A DNA stretch of 64,000 bases, taken from Alkalihalobacillus sp. LMS6 (GTDB lineage Bacteria > Bacillota > Bacilli > Bacillales > Bacillaceae_D). The stretch lies in NCBI RefSeq assembly GCF_024362765.1, contig NZ_CP093302.1:2014001-2078000 (forward strand). The letters are read 5' to 3'. The notes under the pieces are model-generated. The model did no database searches. It was not told the origin of the DNA and saw nothing but the letters and a program-made list of their open reading frames with translations. Numbering within the stretch: the stretch's first letter is position 1; the number at the start of each line of letters is the position of its first letter. Below are positions 47,520 through 55,347 of this stretch, one piece after another. Both the position numbers and the translations under genes were made by a program.

Positions 47520-48761
47520 TTATTGATGGTGGACTTGACTGTCTGCCTCATTCTCTTCTTTTTTTCTTTCGCTATTTAACATGATTTTTAAGACAATCGC
47601 AGTAAGAAGAAACAAGACGCCTGCACTAATAAATACGTAAGGGATACCAAAGCTCGCTGCAATTAAACCGCCTGAGACCGGTCCTAATACGTTTCCTAAA
47701 AAACGAAAACTTTGATTATAACCGAGCACTTCCCCTTGCATCGATACGGGACACGATTGACGAATAAACGCTGTGGTGCAGGGAATTAAGCCTCCCACTG
47801 CTAAACCAAAGACGAAACGTAACACAATTAATTGCCAGAGTGAATCAACGAATGCTTGCGGAATAAAAAACACGCCAGACAAAATTAGTAAAATGAGCAT
47901 TACCTTTTCGTGGCCCATTCGGTCGCCTAACTGTCCCCATTTTCGAGTTGATAATAAGTTCCCTAAACCCGTAATCGAGAATGCTAAACCAGCTAAGAAA
48001 GCCATATTCTCAACAGACCCGACTAAATCATTAACAAACAGAGCCAAAAGTGGCTGGATGCTAAACAACGCCATTTGAATAATAAGCGCCACGACCATCA
48101 CCATGATCAGCATCGGCGAACGTACAATAAATGCCAATACCTCTTTTGCTGCATACCGCCGTTTTTTCTCACCTTTTTCTTCATAAATCACTTCTTTTAC
48201 CCCAAAAACAACAAGTAGAGATGCAAGGGTTAAAATTGACGCCGTTAATACAAACGTTAACTCCATCCCGACAGTATCTGCAATTAGACCGCCAAATAAC
48301 GGCCCTAGTAAACCTCCAGAAACAGTACCTGTCTGCAAAGTTCCGAGGGTTTCTCCAGCTGTACGCTTACTACTTTGTGCTGCTATTAATGCCATTGAAG
48401 CAGGGATAAACCCTGTCGCAAGCCCCATAAAAGCACGGAGAACAAATAACGCTTCGACGGATTGAACATACCCCATAAGAAATACCGAGATCGCAATCCC
48501 AAAACCAGTTCCAATGAGGACTTTTTTTCGTCCATAACGATCGCCAATTCGTCCCCAAATTGGCGCAACGAGAAAAGCAACTAAGAAAGAAATACCGAAA
48601 ACAAAGCCAGACCATCTTTGAACATCCTCACCTGAATATTGTCCGAACGATTCAATGTAAAGAGATAAAAATGGAATCACCATTGTCATACTTGCACCAA
48701 CAAACAAGTTGGCAAACCACATAATCATTAAATTACGCTTTTCCGCTTTTATACTGATCAC
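47520..48761 (-). CDS. major facilitator superfamily efflux transporter
   Basis: The 413-residue protein has twelve predicted helices, motif A variants GRIGDRYGRKKVLIG and GQLGDRMGHEK, and the antiporter motif C-like LGPLFGGLIAD in helix 5. This is the DHA1-type drug:proton antiporter pattern (MdtG-like). The start is uncertain: GTG 48761 has a poor site, and an ATG at codon 12 is an alternative. Substrate unknown. Confidence 0.83.
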   Translation of the reverse strand: MISIKAEKRNLMIMWFANLFVGASMTMVIPFLSLYIESFGQYSGEDVQRWSGFVFGISFLVAFLVAPIWGRIGDRYGRKKVLIGTGFGIAISVFLMGYVQSVEALFVLRAFMGLATGFIPASMALIAAQSSKRTAGETLGTLQTGTVSGGLLGPLFGGLIADTVGMELTFVLTASILTLASLLVVFGVKEVIYEEKGEKKRRYAAKEVLAFIVRSPMLIMVMVVALIIQMALFSIQPLLALFVNDLVGSVENMAFLAGLAFSITGLGNLLSTRKWGQLGDRMGHEKVMLILLILSGVFFIPQAFVDSLWQLIVLRFVFGLAVGGLIPCTTAFIRQSCPVSMQGEVLGYNQSFRFLGNVLGPVSGGLIAASFGIPYVFISAGVLFLLTAIVLKIMLNSERKKEENEADSQVHHQ

Positions 48762-48960
48762 CTTCGTTGTCTAAAGATCTTCCTTTTTATTTCGCAACTC
48801 TAAATATATGCGAAAAAAAAACAGGCGTCAAACGCTCTCTCCTAGCTAAATCTGTAAAAAAAGAGTCTAAACAGCCCGTTTTCTTTCATTTCATTCTATT
48901 TTCACACATAAGAAAAAAATTCATAGGATGACTATAACCAATACATAGGAGGCGAATGGA

Positions 48961-49053
48961 ATGGATCTTTCAGATGAAATGGTATTGCTTATCACCATTC
49001 TTGTACTGTTTTTGTTACTCGTCATTGTAGGGATAATTTTGTTTTATCTTTAA
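48961..49053 (+). CDS. small single-helix membrane peptide (30 aa)
   Basis: A GGAGGCG site precedes ATG 48961. The peptide is acidic at the start and otherwise one hydrophobic helix (VLLITILVLFLLLVIVGIIL). Peptides of this type are common near sporulation genes in bacilli. There is no terminator evident before dinB converges. Confidence 0.5.
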   Translation: MDLSDEMVLLITILVLFLLLVIVGIILFYL

Positions 49054-49059
49054 ACAGCT

Positions 49060-50169
49060 TCAAAAAAGAGAAAGGGTTTGGTACCGAATTTCAACTAAAT
49101 TCGTTACACTCAACCCAAGCAAACGAACGTGGCGACGGATCTCTCCATATTCAAACCACAATTCTTGCACATACTGAAACAACGCTTCACTGGTGTGAAC
49201 GTAATTCGGTAAACTAATTCGCCTCGTTATCGTGTCAAACGATCGATAGCGAATCTTCAAAACAATGGTTTTCCCTTGTTTTTTTACTCGTTCAAGGGAA
49301 GCTTGCACCTCATCTGCCAGACGTCTTAGTTTAAATAAAACATCTTCATCGGTTACAAGTGGTTGTGCATACGTGTGTTCTTTTCCAACCGACTTTCGAT
49401 CACGATGCAACTTCAGTTGGTTGTTATCAATTCCCCTTGCTCGTTTATAGTAAGATAAACCAGCTTTTCCGAAATGATGAACAAGGTCAAGCTGAGTCAT
49501 CCTGTATAAATCATCGCCTACATAGATATTCAAACGATGCATTTTTTCAGCAGTTTTTGGACCGATACCTGGGAACTTTTCTACGGCTAGTTGTTTAATA
49601 AACGTCAGTGCCTTATCTGGTGGAATTACAGTGAGTCCAGCAGGCTTTTTTACATCGGACGCGATTTTCGCTAAAAATTTATTATAGGAAACGCCAGCAG
49701 AACTTGTTAGTCCCGTTTTTTTCCAAATATCAAACTGAATTTGACGGGCTAATTTACTCGCGCTCTTTTCATTGTAATGATTATCCGTCACATCTAAATA
49801 GGCTTCATCAATGGACATTGGTTCTACTAACTCTGTATAAGTAAACATAATTTCCCGGATAGCGAGAGAAGCTTTTTGATAAGCTTTGTAGTTGCCTGAT
49901 AGAAAAATCCCTTCAGGACAACGTTTGTACGCTTCATACGCACTCATTGCAGAGTGAATGCCATATTTTCTTGCTTCATAATTAGCGGTAGAAACAATCC
50001 CTTTTCCACCAGTTGTTCGAGGATGCTTTGCGATAATAACCGGCTTGCCTTTTAGCGCCGGATTATCTCGTTCTTCTACCGACGAAAAAAAGGCATCCAT
50101 ATCAATGTGAATGATTTTACGAGTGGTGTCTCGATTCGGTTCAGGAAGCTTAAAATCTTGCTCATCCAT
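49060..50169 (-). CDS. dinB: DNA polymerase IV (Y family)
   Basis: This 369-residue Y-family polymerase carries out error-prone bypass synthesis. The metal-binding residues are in IIHIDMDAFFSSVEERDNP and MSIDEAYLDVT, the steric gate Phe in DAFF, the HhH thumb in FPGIGPKTAEKM, and the little-finger domain follows from RKSVGKEHTYAQPL. I choose ATG 50169 because the LexA box at 50217-50230 lies in the frame of any longer form. It ends without a visible C-terminal clamp motif beyond ...IRYQTLSLF, where QTLSLF resembles a beta-clamp binding motif. Confidence 0.92.
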   Translation of the reverse strand: MDEQDFKLPEPNRDTTRKIIHIDMDAFFSSVEERDNPALKGKPVIIAKHPRTTGGKGIVSTANYEARKYGIHSAMSAYEAYKRCPEGIFLSGNYKAYQKASLAIREIMFTYTELVEPMSIDEAYLDVTDNHYNEKSASKLARQIQFDIWKKTGLTSSAGVSYNKFLAKIASDVKKPAGLTVIPPDKALTFIKQLAVEKFPGIGPKTAEKMHRLNIYVGDDLYRMTQLDLVHHFGKAGLSYYKRARGIDNNQLKLHRDRKSVGKEHTYAQPLVTDEDVLFKLRRLADEVQASLERVKKQGKTIVLKIRYRSFDTITRRISLPNYVHTSEALFQYVQELWFEYGEIRRHVRLLGLSVTNLVEIRYQTLSLF

Positions 50170-50216
50170 AAAAACGACGCCTCTTTCATTCTCCTTGTAT
50201 ACAACACCAGTATATA

Positions 50217-50230
50217 CGAACATATGATCG
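50217..50230. promoter_or_regulatory. LexA box upstream of dinB
   Basis: CGAACATATGATCG differs from the LexA consensus CGAAC-N4-GTTCG at one position and lies about 50 bases before the dinB start, supporting SOS control of this polymerase. Confidence 0.8.
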
Positions 50231-50432
50231 AAGTCAATAAAACCACCTGATTTTACGAGGTTTTTATACTCGCTTTTATTGTAAATGGATTCATTTATAG
50301 CTTTTTACTTACACCTACCGTATTTGAGGTAATGCATTCCACCTAGCCATTTTGCTTATAAAAAACTTATTAGAACACGTACCTAACAAGCTCTAGGTGA
50401 ATACACTGGTTTTAGAAAAAGGAGTGAAAGAG

Positions 50433-50924
50433 ATGAATACTTATTCTAATGGGTATTTTCCTCAATACCCCTATCAAATGGGCATGCCGCACTATCATTC
50501 GAATCGACATTCACATGCAGCAATAAATAGGTTTCATGAATTCGTTCCTCATCAAACAAACGAATATCAGCAAATGCATCACATGCAGCAAAATAACAAT
50601 GATTACTCTCCTCTACAGTCGAATCAACATCCATATGTTCAAGCGAATAGCCAGCATCTTCATGGAAATATGAAAAATCAATGTCAACAAATGAAAGATC
50701 ACCATGTCGAATTAAAAATGACTGATGGCCAAACTTTGGACGGCATCTTAACAGAAGTTCGCGAGGATGGCGTTACGCTGTTGATTGGCGAAGACATTCA
50801 TCAAGAAGAAGCTCGACAATTTGGTGGTTGGAGATACCGTCGCTATCGACCAAGGTTTTTCCCGTATGGAGGGTTCGGTGGTATAGGCTTTTTCCCGTAC
50901 TTTTATCCACCTTTCTTTTTCTAA
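50433..50924 (+). CDS. His/Gln/Tyr-rich protein with Sm-like segment, probable spore surface protein
   Basis: From ATG 50433 (AAAAAGGAG upstream) the product has 163 residues in three parts: a Tyr/His/Asn/Gln-rich region (about 1-95), a short beta segment HVELKMTDGQTLDGILTEVR followed by DGVTLLIGED, like an Sm/DUF2642 type fold, and a Gly/Phe/Tyr/Pro-rich end (GGFGGIGFFPYFYPPFFF). Composition fits spore coat or surface proteins of bacilli. This is inference; I do not recognise a named orthologue. Confidence 0.62.
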   Translation: MNTYSNGYFPQYPYQMGMPHYHSNRHSHAAINRFHEFVPHQTNEYQQMHHMQQNNNDYSPLQSNQHPYVQANSQHLHGNMKNQCQQMKDHHVELKMTDGQTLDGILTEVREDGVTLLIGEDIHQEEARQFGGWRYRRYRPRFFPYGGFGGIGFFPYFYPPFFF

Positions 50925-51017
50925 AATACAAAAAAGTAGATTGCGCTACAAGAGAAATTTTTCGTGTACGTGACTCATCACATCTTAATTAACGGATTTC
51001 TTTGTAGATTTCCCCTT

Positions 51018-51044
51018 AAAACCTCGCTAAAAAAGCGGGGTTTT
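51018..51044 (+). terminator. terminator after the His-rich protein gene
   Basis: AAAACCTCGCT-aaaa-AAGCGGGGTTTT about 100 bases after the stop, before the left end of the integrated element. Confidence 0.65.
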
Positions 51045-51148
51045 ACCATTAAATATAGTTATTTCTGAAAGCAGTCACTCAAAAGCTTCCTTTTTAACAG
51101 TCGAATCTCTGTAACTGCTTTTAACGTGTATTTTGTCCCGTCCCCAAT

Positions 51149-51246
51149 ACAAAAAACCCTCAACACAAGATGTGTCAAGGGCTTCCTCTTTTAATAGTTT
51201 TGCATGAACTGTTCGCGTTCCCACGGGTGAACTTGAGTACGGAACA
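51149..51246. repeat. attachment site copy, distal (att left)
   Basis: This 98-base copy of the glnA 3' end differs from the glnA-linked copy only at 51200 (T versus C), a synonymous Gln codon change. Imperfect similarity continues leftwards to 51126 with a five-base indel. It presumably is the original glnA end with its terminator, now separated from the gene. Confidence 0.9.
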
Positions 51247-51348
51247 GAGTCTCGCTTAATATACAATGTTATATTGTGCTTAAAACCCTTAAAAATGAGG
51301 GTTTTAATTTTTTCCTTCATTATATATAGTTATATCTTTTTTTAATTT

Positions 51349-51379
51349 GGGGACACCTTAGGGACAAGTTTAGGGGACA
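51349..51379. promoter_or_regulatory. GGGGACA repeats near left end (likely integrase arm sites)
   Basis: GGGGACAC (51349-51356), GGGACA (51361-51366) and GGGGACA (51373-51379) are direct repeats inside the left end. Matching copies occur at the right end. Their placement fits arm-type sites bound by the integrase N-terminal domain and an accessory factor. Confidence 0.65.
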
Positions 51380-51438
51380 AATACATTTTCATTTAATAGA
51401 AATAAATAGCTTAATTATACATTTTCTTCTTGCTTTTA

Positions 51439-51458
51439 TATACTATCGATAGTATAAT
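51439..51458 (+). promoter_or_regulatory. 18-bp palindrome overlapping a -10 box
   Basis: TATACTATCGATAGTATA (51439-51456) is a perfect palindrome overlapping a TATAAT (51453-51458) about 20 bases upstream of the small gene at 51479. It looks like an operator for a repressor that is not encoded in the element today. Confidence 0.6.
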
Positions 51459-51478
51459 ATAAGTAAGGAGGTGAGATA

Positions 51479-51622
51479 GTGGATGTAGAAAAGATCATTG
51501 TACTTCTCGGAATCGTCGCAACGGCTTTCAAAGCTGTAACAAGCGGATTGAAAGACCTAGACGAGATCAAGAAGACAAAGAAAAAGCGACGCACTCCCGG
51601 AAAGAAGAAACGTCGCTCATAA
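51479..51622 (+). CDS. 47-aa hydrophobic/basic peptide gene of the element
   Basis: GTG 51479 follows AAGGAGGTGA, a near perfect ribosome site. The peptide has a hydrophobic first half (MDVEKIIVLLGIVATAFKAV) and a very basic tail (KKTKKKRRTPGKKKRRS). A hairpin GAGGGG-ttagcg-CCCCTC follows at about 51629. It could be membrane associated with a nucleic-acid or lipid binding tail; I do not recognise it. It is the first gene after the left end. Confidence 0.68.
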   Translation: MDVEKIIVLLGIVATAFKAVTSGLKDLDEIKKTKKKRRTPGKKKRRS

Positions 51623-51679
51623 TCACCTGAGGGGTTAGCGCCCCTCTTCTAATTAAGTATATCACATCCACTAAATTAT

Positions 51680-51865
51680 ATGCTAAAAAGGTTTGGTTAC
51701 ACCAACATTGCTTTACTAGTAGTGCTATTTCTAATGGCTTTGCTGTGGGTTGATTTTGTTAACCCTGGACCTTTTGATATTATGTTCATGATTCTAGCTG
51801 CCATTGTTATAGCGATTCACTTTGTAAGGGTCATTCTATTTATTGTGTTTCCTAGGAGGGGTTAA
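51680..51865 (+). CDS. small membrane protein, two TM segments
   Basis: The 61-residue frame encodes two hydrophobic helices (TNIALLVVLFLMALLWVDFV and FMILAAIVIAIHFVRVILFI) and ends PRRG. No ribosome site is visible before ATG 51680, so the exact start is doubtful; its stop lies one base before the next gene's start, which supports a real coupled gene. Confidence 0.5.
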   Translation: MLKRFGYTNIALLVVLFLMALLWVDFVNPGPFDIMFMILAAIVIAIHFVRVILFIVFPRRG

Positions 51866-51866
51866 A

Positions 51867-52046
51867 GTGAACAATCAAACTGAAGCTAATAAGAAATGGC
51901 AAGAAAAAAACAGAGAACGAACCAGATATCTAAGTCGTCGATCAACGACAAGAAGTTTTCTAAGGAAAGATGCAACGATAGAAGATATAAAAGAATTGGA
52001 AGCGATAATCAAAGAGAGAAAAGAAATTTTGAATCGAAGGGATTAG
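51867..52046 (+). CDS. small phage/plasmid-type charged protein
   Basis: GTG 51867 follows TAGGAGGGG and gives 59 residues: NKKWQEKNRERTRYLSRRST then TRSFLRKDATIEDIKELEAI. This pattern (K.W.EKNRE...YLS.RS.ARSFIR..AT.EDL.EL) is one I recognise as a recurrent, unnamed small protein of Firmicutes phages, plasmids and integrative elements. It has no assigned function. A perfect palindromic terminator follows. Confidence 0.72.
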   Translation: MNNQTEANKKWQEKNRERTRYLSRRSTTRSFLRKDATIEDIKELEAIIKERKEILNRRD

Positions 52047-52060
52047 ACATATAAATTTAC

Positions 52061-52086
52061 TAAGAGCCTATTTAAATAGGCTCTTA
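52061..52086. terminator. 26-bp perfect palindrome, bidirectional terminator
   Basis: TAAGAGCCTATTT is followed directly by its reverse complement, between a plus-strand and a minus-strand gene end. The AAGAGCCTA arms recur at 53392-53418. Confidence 0.75.
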
Positions 52087-52139
52087 GACATAAACATAAT
52101 TCAACTAAATTTTGCTTTCAACTAACTCATATAGACAGC

Positions 52140-53045
52140 TTAGTAGTCCATTTGTGCATGAGTAGTCATCTCACTAAAATTGCTACTTTCTTCTAAAGAA
52201 AAGCTGAGCCCTGGACCGCCAAAAGATAGATCTACAGAATAATTAAGGTTTACTTCAACATCAGCATGAGCATAATTTCCATAGGCATTAACTAAGGTTG
52301 GAGTGACGTCTGAATTAGTTGTTATTTCGTAATATTGATAACCTGAAACCTCTAATGCATTAGCACCACCCGGATCGTTAAATAAATTCATTTTTAATGC
52401 ATAACCTTGAGATTGGTGAATCCAATTAGAGTTGCTTGAATTATATTCTTGGTTTTGTGTAAGTAACTCGCCCGTGTTGTTATTATAACCTGTATACAAT
52501 TGCTGACCGTAGCCTGAACCGCTTACTGGTGAGAATGTACTGTCAATACTAGTTGAAAGAACATCCATACTTCTAGTGACTGGCATTTGATCCCACTCAA
52601 ATTCACTCCTCAAACGAGTATCATCTGTGAATGTCTGAATGCTTGTAGTAAGAGTTCTATAAGCTGTGGATGTAGTGTCAGTATTAAACGATTCAGGGGC
52701 ATTTAATCGCTCGTAATACTCATCGGCTGTTAATTCTTTTTGGGATGGTGAATTATGAAAGTCTTGTCTTGTTGCAAGGCTGTCACCTACTGTGTCATAT
52801 GTCATCTCAATATACTTTGTAGAGGAGGTTTCAGAGACCAATTCTTTATCCCTGTTATCATCAAATAACTCTTGAGACATATTTTGTATTTGTAACTCAG
52901 AAAATCCTATCTCTTTCAAATTATCAAACTCTTCTTCAGATATCAAAACACCTTCGTTATTTTCAAACTCAGAAGCTTGAACAGTACCACTGTAAAGTAA
53001 AAACGACACAGCTATTAATGGTGTTACAGAAAAAAGTTTCTTCAT
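52140..53045 (-). CDS. secreted hypothetical protein of the element
   Basis: The 301-residue protein has a classical signal peptide (MKKLFSVTPLIAVSFLLYSG, cleavage after TVQA). An N-terminal acidic region includes LISEEEFDNLKEIGFSELQI, followed by Thr/Ser-rich and beta-rich sequence with WIHQSQGYALKMNLFNDPG and aromatic repeats. No lipobox, anchor or enzyme motif is seen. Similar secreted proteins of unknown role occur in bacilli. GGGAGG lies before the start. It is the largest cargo gene and the best candidate for an element-encoded outer factor. Confidence 0.75.
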   Translation of the reverse strand: MKKLFSVTPLIAVSFLLYSGTVQASEFENNEGVLISEEEFDNLKEIGFSELQIQNMSQELFDDNRDKELVSETSSTKYIEMTYDTVGDSLATRQDFHNSPSQKELTADEYYERLNAPESFNTDTTSTAYRTLTTSIQTFTDDTRLRSEFEWDQMPVTRSMDVLSTSIDSTFSPVSGSGYGQQLYTGYNNNTGELLTQNQEYNSSNSNWIHQSQGYALKMNLFNDPGGANALEVSGYQYYEITTNSDVTPTLVNAYGNYAHADVEVNLNYSVDLSFGGPGLSFSLEESSNFSEMTTHAQMDY

Positions 53046-53107
53046 AATTGTAATTCCTCCCAGTTTTTTATTATAATTTGTTAATCAGACCTTTGGAGGT
53101 GCTTAAA

Positions 53108-53263
53108 ATTAACATTATAGTTTTCATTATTTCAACGTTAGTCTTCTTGCTTTTACTTTTTATAGTCATTGAAAAAGCAGTGCAAAGAGGAATTGATGCC
53201 TCAAATCTTAGTGATAAAATCAACGAATATGTAAATGAAAAACAAGAAAATAAGAAAAAATAA
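53108..53263 (+). CDS. small membrane peptide with apparent ATT start
   Basis: The frame encodes one transmembrane helix (INIIVFIISTLVFLLLLFIV) and a soluble helix (DASNLSDKINEYVNEKQENK). A perfect GGAGGT (53095-53100) lies seven bases before an ATT codon at 53108, while no ATG exists and the in-frame TTG/GTG codons overlap that site. Either a rare ATT start is used, or the start codon has decayed. It diverges from the secreted-protein gene. Confidence 0.5.
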   Translation: MNIIVFIISTLVFLLLLFIVIEKAVQRGIDASNLSDKINEYVNEKQENKKK

Positions 53264-53694
53264 AAAAACTATATAGTTTCTAACTACCCTTCACATAATC
53301 TATTAAACTACTTTTTTGGAATAAATTATAATTTATTCTAAAATTATGTGATTGAGTTGACACAAAAATATATTTATTTTTCCTAAGATTTAAGAGCCTA
53401 CTTGATAGGCTCTTTTTCTTTATAAAATAAATCTTTCATATTAAGTTTAGTTGTTTATGTACTTGCTCAATTAAGTATAAATACCCTAATTACATATGAT
53501 GTTCCCCTGCCACCCAAAGCAGGATCATGTAATTAACCCTATGGCTTTATCGTACTTAAAGCTCTCTTGAGACCTGGCTGAGAAGCGGGGTTTTGTTGTT
53601 TAAATTTTTCTTATTAAACTATTAAGTAAGATCAATAATTAGTTATCTATGTTAAAATGTTTTGAAACAATTTAAAATTAATGTTGGAGGTTAT
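53264..53694. other. 430-bp AT-rich region with palindromes and terminators
   Basis: No gene is seen. It holds a 20-base perfect palindrome (53319-53338, half-site GAATAAATTA), a terminator AAGAGCCTA-cttga-TAGGCTCTTTTT (53392-53418), and a long inverted repeat at 53487-53535 (TAATTACAT, GAT, CCTGC against GCAGG, ATCAT, GTAATTA). A further GC hairpin with TTTTG (GACCTGGCTGAGAAGCGGGG) is near 53570-53592. The promoter of the DUF6414-like gene must lie at the right end. Confidence 0.5.
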
Positions 53695-54656
53695 ATGAAG
53701 GATATAATTTATTTAGACGTTGAACTAATGAACTCTATGCTCGCCCAACTGGAGAACGGACTAAAGACATCTTATTCTACAGAAGATTCAAAAAATCACG
53801 AACAATCAACAACAGCAAACTCTGGAAGTGAAGTAAGTTCAGGCGTAAACGCAAGGCTCTCTTTATCAACAGGAGCATTACCAGGAGGCTCTGCGCATCT
53901 GGGCGCTAAACTAGGAGGAAAAGGTACTGAGCTAAACAGTGAGACCGAATCACTAACGGAAGGTGAAAAAGACATATTAAATAAGCAGTTTCATGATTTC
54001 GCACTTGATAACTTATTAGAGCTACTAAAAGAACAAGATATGCTAACTGATCCTGAAGATGCCTCGGAGGGGTCTTTGCTAATAAGCAATGAACGTTTTA
54101 GATTTTATGACTTTGATTTAATTAAAAATGCTAACAATCCAGAACTGTTTAAGCAAGTAGCTTTAGGAGAAATCTTTATGTACGATATGACGTACGATGA
54201 GGCAAAAAAATTGTTAAGAAAACGAATCCTAATGCTCAAGATAGAGGAAAGATGGATATCGCCCGGAAAATTTACAAACAACATGAAGAAATAAATGACA
54301 TTTTGAAGGTATTTAAGCAATTAAATGTAATAAATACGTACGCTAGTAACTTACTACCTAATTTAGTAATAATTAAGACTTTTGATAAGAAGGTCGGGTT
54401 ACTTAAAGAAGCGAACTTAAGACAGTCTACTGCATCGCTATCTTTTAGAACAGACACATCTAGAAGAGCAAAATTCTTAGTAAGAGTCATCGGAAAAAAG
54501 GAAAAAGTAATTGACGGGGTGAAGAATTTACCTACAATGAATGAAACTGATTTAGACAGGTTCCCTACTTACATGTTAGATATACTTCTTGGTAATTTTA
54601 GAATTATTGAACAGGGCGATCTGGTGGTATCACCTATTGCTATTTTTTACGAATAA
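53695..54656 (+). pseudogene. DUF6414-like gene split by a -1 frameshift at an A7 run
   Basis: The gene starts at ATG 53695 after TTGGAGG with MKDIIYLDVELMNSMLAQLE and a Gly/Ser-rich segment, the pattern of DUF6414 proteins as I recall them. Frame 0 breaks after GCA AAA AAA (54202-54210): it runs on to a stop at 54294, whereas the -1 frame continues the family-like sequence (KTNPNAQDRGKMDIARKIYK ... VFKQLNVINTY ... DLVVSPIAIFYE) to 54656. Adding one base or slipping by -1 gives one ~320-residue protein. Whether this is decay, sequencing error or programmed slippage is open. Confidence 0.7.
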
Positions 54657-54828
54657 ACGACAAATCTTCCCTAACTGTTCTTTTTCTTTCTTCGAATTTT
54701 TTAGATTTTTTTAATATAGATTCTTGAATTCTTGAACGTCTTTCACTGTTTAATTCTTTTCTTTTAAGATAATCATCTGTTTGACTTTTAAGAAGAGACG
54801 CTGCATTTTCAAAAATTTTTCTATTCAT
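54640..54828 (-). CDS. 62-aa charged helical protein
   Basis: ATG 54828 has an excellent TAAGGAGGCGA site. The product is nearly all helix-forming and highly charged: MNRKIFENAASLLKSQTDDY, LKRKELNSERRSRIQESILK and KFEERKRTVREDLSFIRKK, suggesting a coiled coil. Its 3' end overlaps the convergent DUF6414-like gene by 17 bases. A 28-base perfect palindrome lies 50 bases upstream, a possible operator. No family recognised. Confidence 0.65.
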   Translation of the reverse strand: MNRKIFENAASLLKSQTDDYLKRKELNSERRSRIQESILKKSKKFEERKRTVREDLSFIRKK

Positions 54829-54878
54829 TTTAAAGTCGCCTCCTTAGATCGATAATATTAGTGTATTCAATACATGAT

Positions 54879-54906
54879 TAATTAGTCAATTATAATTGAC
54901 TAATTA
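54879..54906. promoter_or_regulatory. 28-bp perfect palindrome
   Basis: The half-site TAATTAGTCAATTA is followed directly by its reverse complement. It lies upstream of the 62-residue minus-strand gene and is not followed by a T run, so an operator is likelier than a terminator. Confidence 0.6.
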
Positions 54907-54963
54907 GCTACATTTTACATTATTGAAGCTCTTTATAAACTGCCCACTTTCTGCCATAGTTTT

Positions 54964-54985
54964 CCCCGCCGAAGCGGGGCTTTTT
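54964..54985 (+). terminator. terminator left of the IS
   Basis: CCCCGC-cgaa-GCGGGG followed by CTTTTT, plus strand. The gene it served is not visible, which fits loss of DNA next to the insertion sequence. Confidence 0.7.
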
Positions 54986-55058
54986 GGATAGGCTACACTT
55001 AGTTGGACAGATTTTTTAAGGTCAAGTAGACTAAAATCAATATACTTGAGGAGAATCT

Positions 55059-55345
<287 letters not shown>

Positions 55346-55347
55346 AT

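Noticed and set aside
51075-51320. 81-codon minus-strand frame across the left att copy
   Set aside because: It partly translates the duplicated glnA end and terminator in a non-native frame; no ribosome site.
53662-53694. Upstream start for the DUF6414-like gene
   Set aside because: The extra eleven residues overlap the TTGGAGG ribosome site that serves ATG 53695.
54164-54298. Two independent overlapping genes in place of one split DUF6414-like gene
   Set aside because: The second frame's upstream codons (KTNPNAQDRGK) continue sensibly before its first ATG, and that ATG has only a poor site, so one frameshifted gene explains it better.
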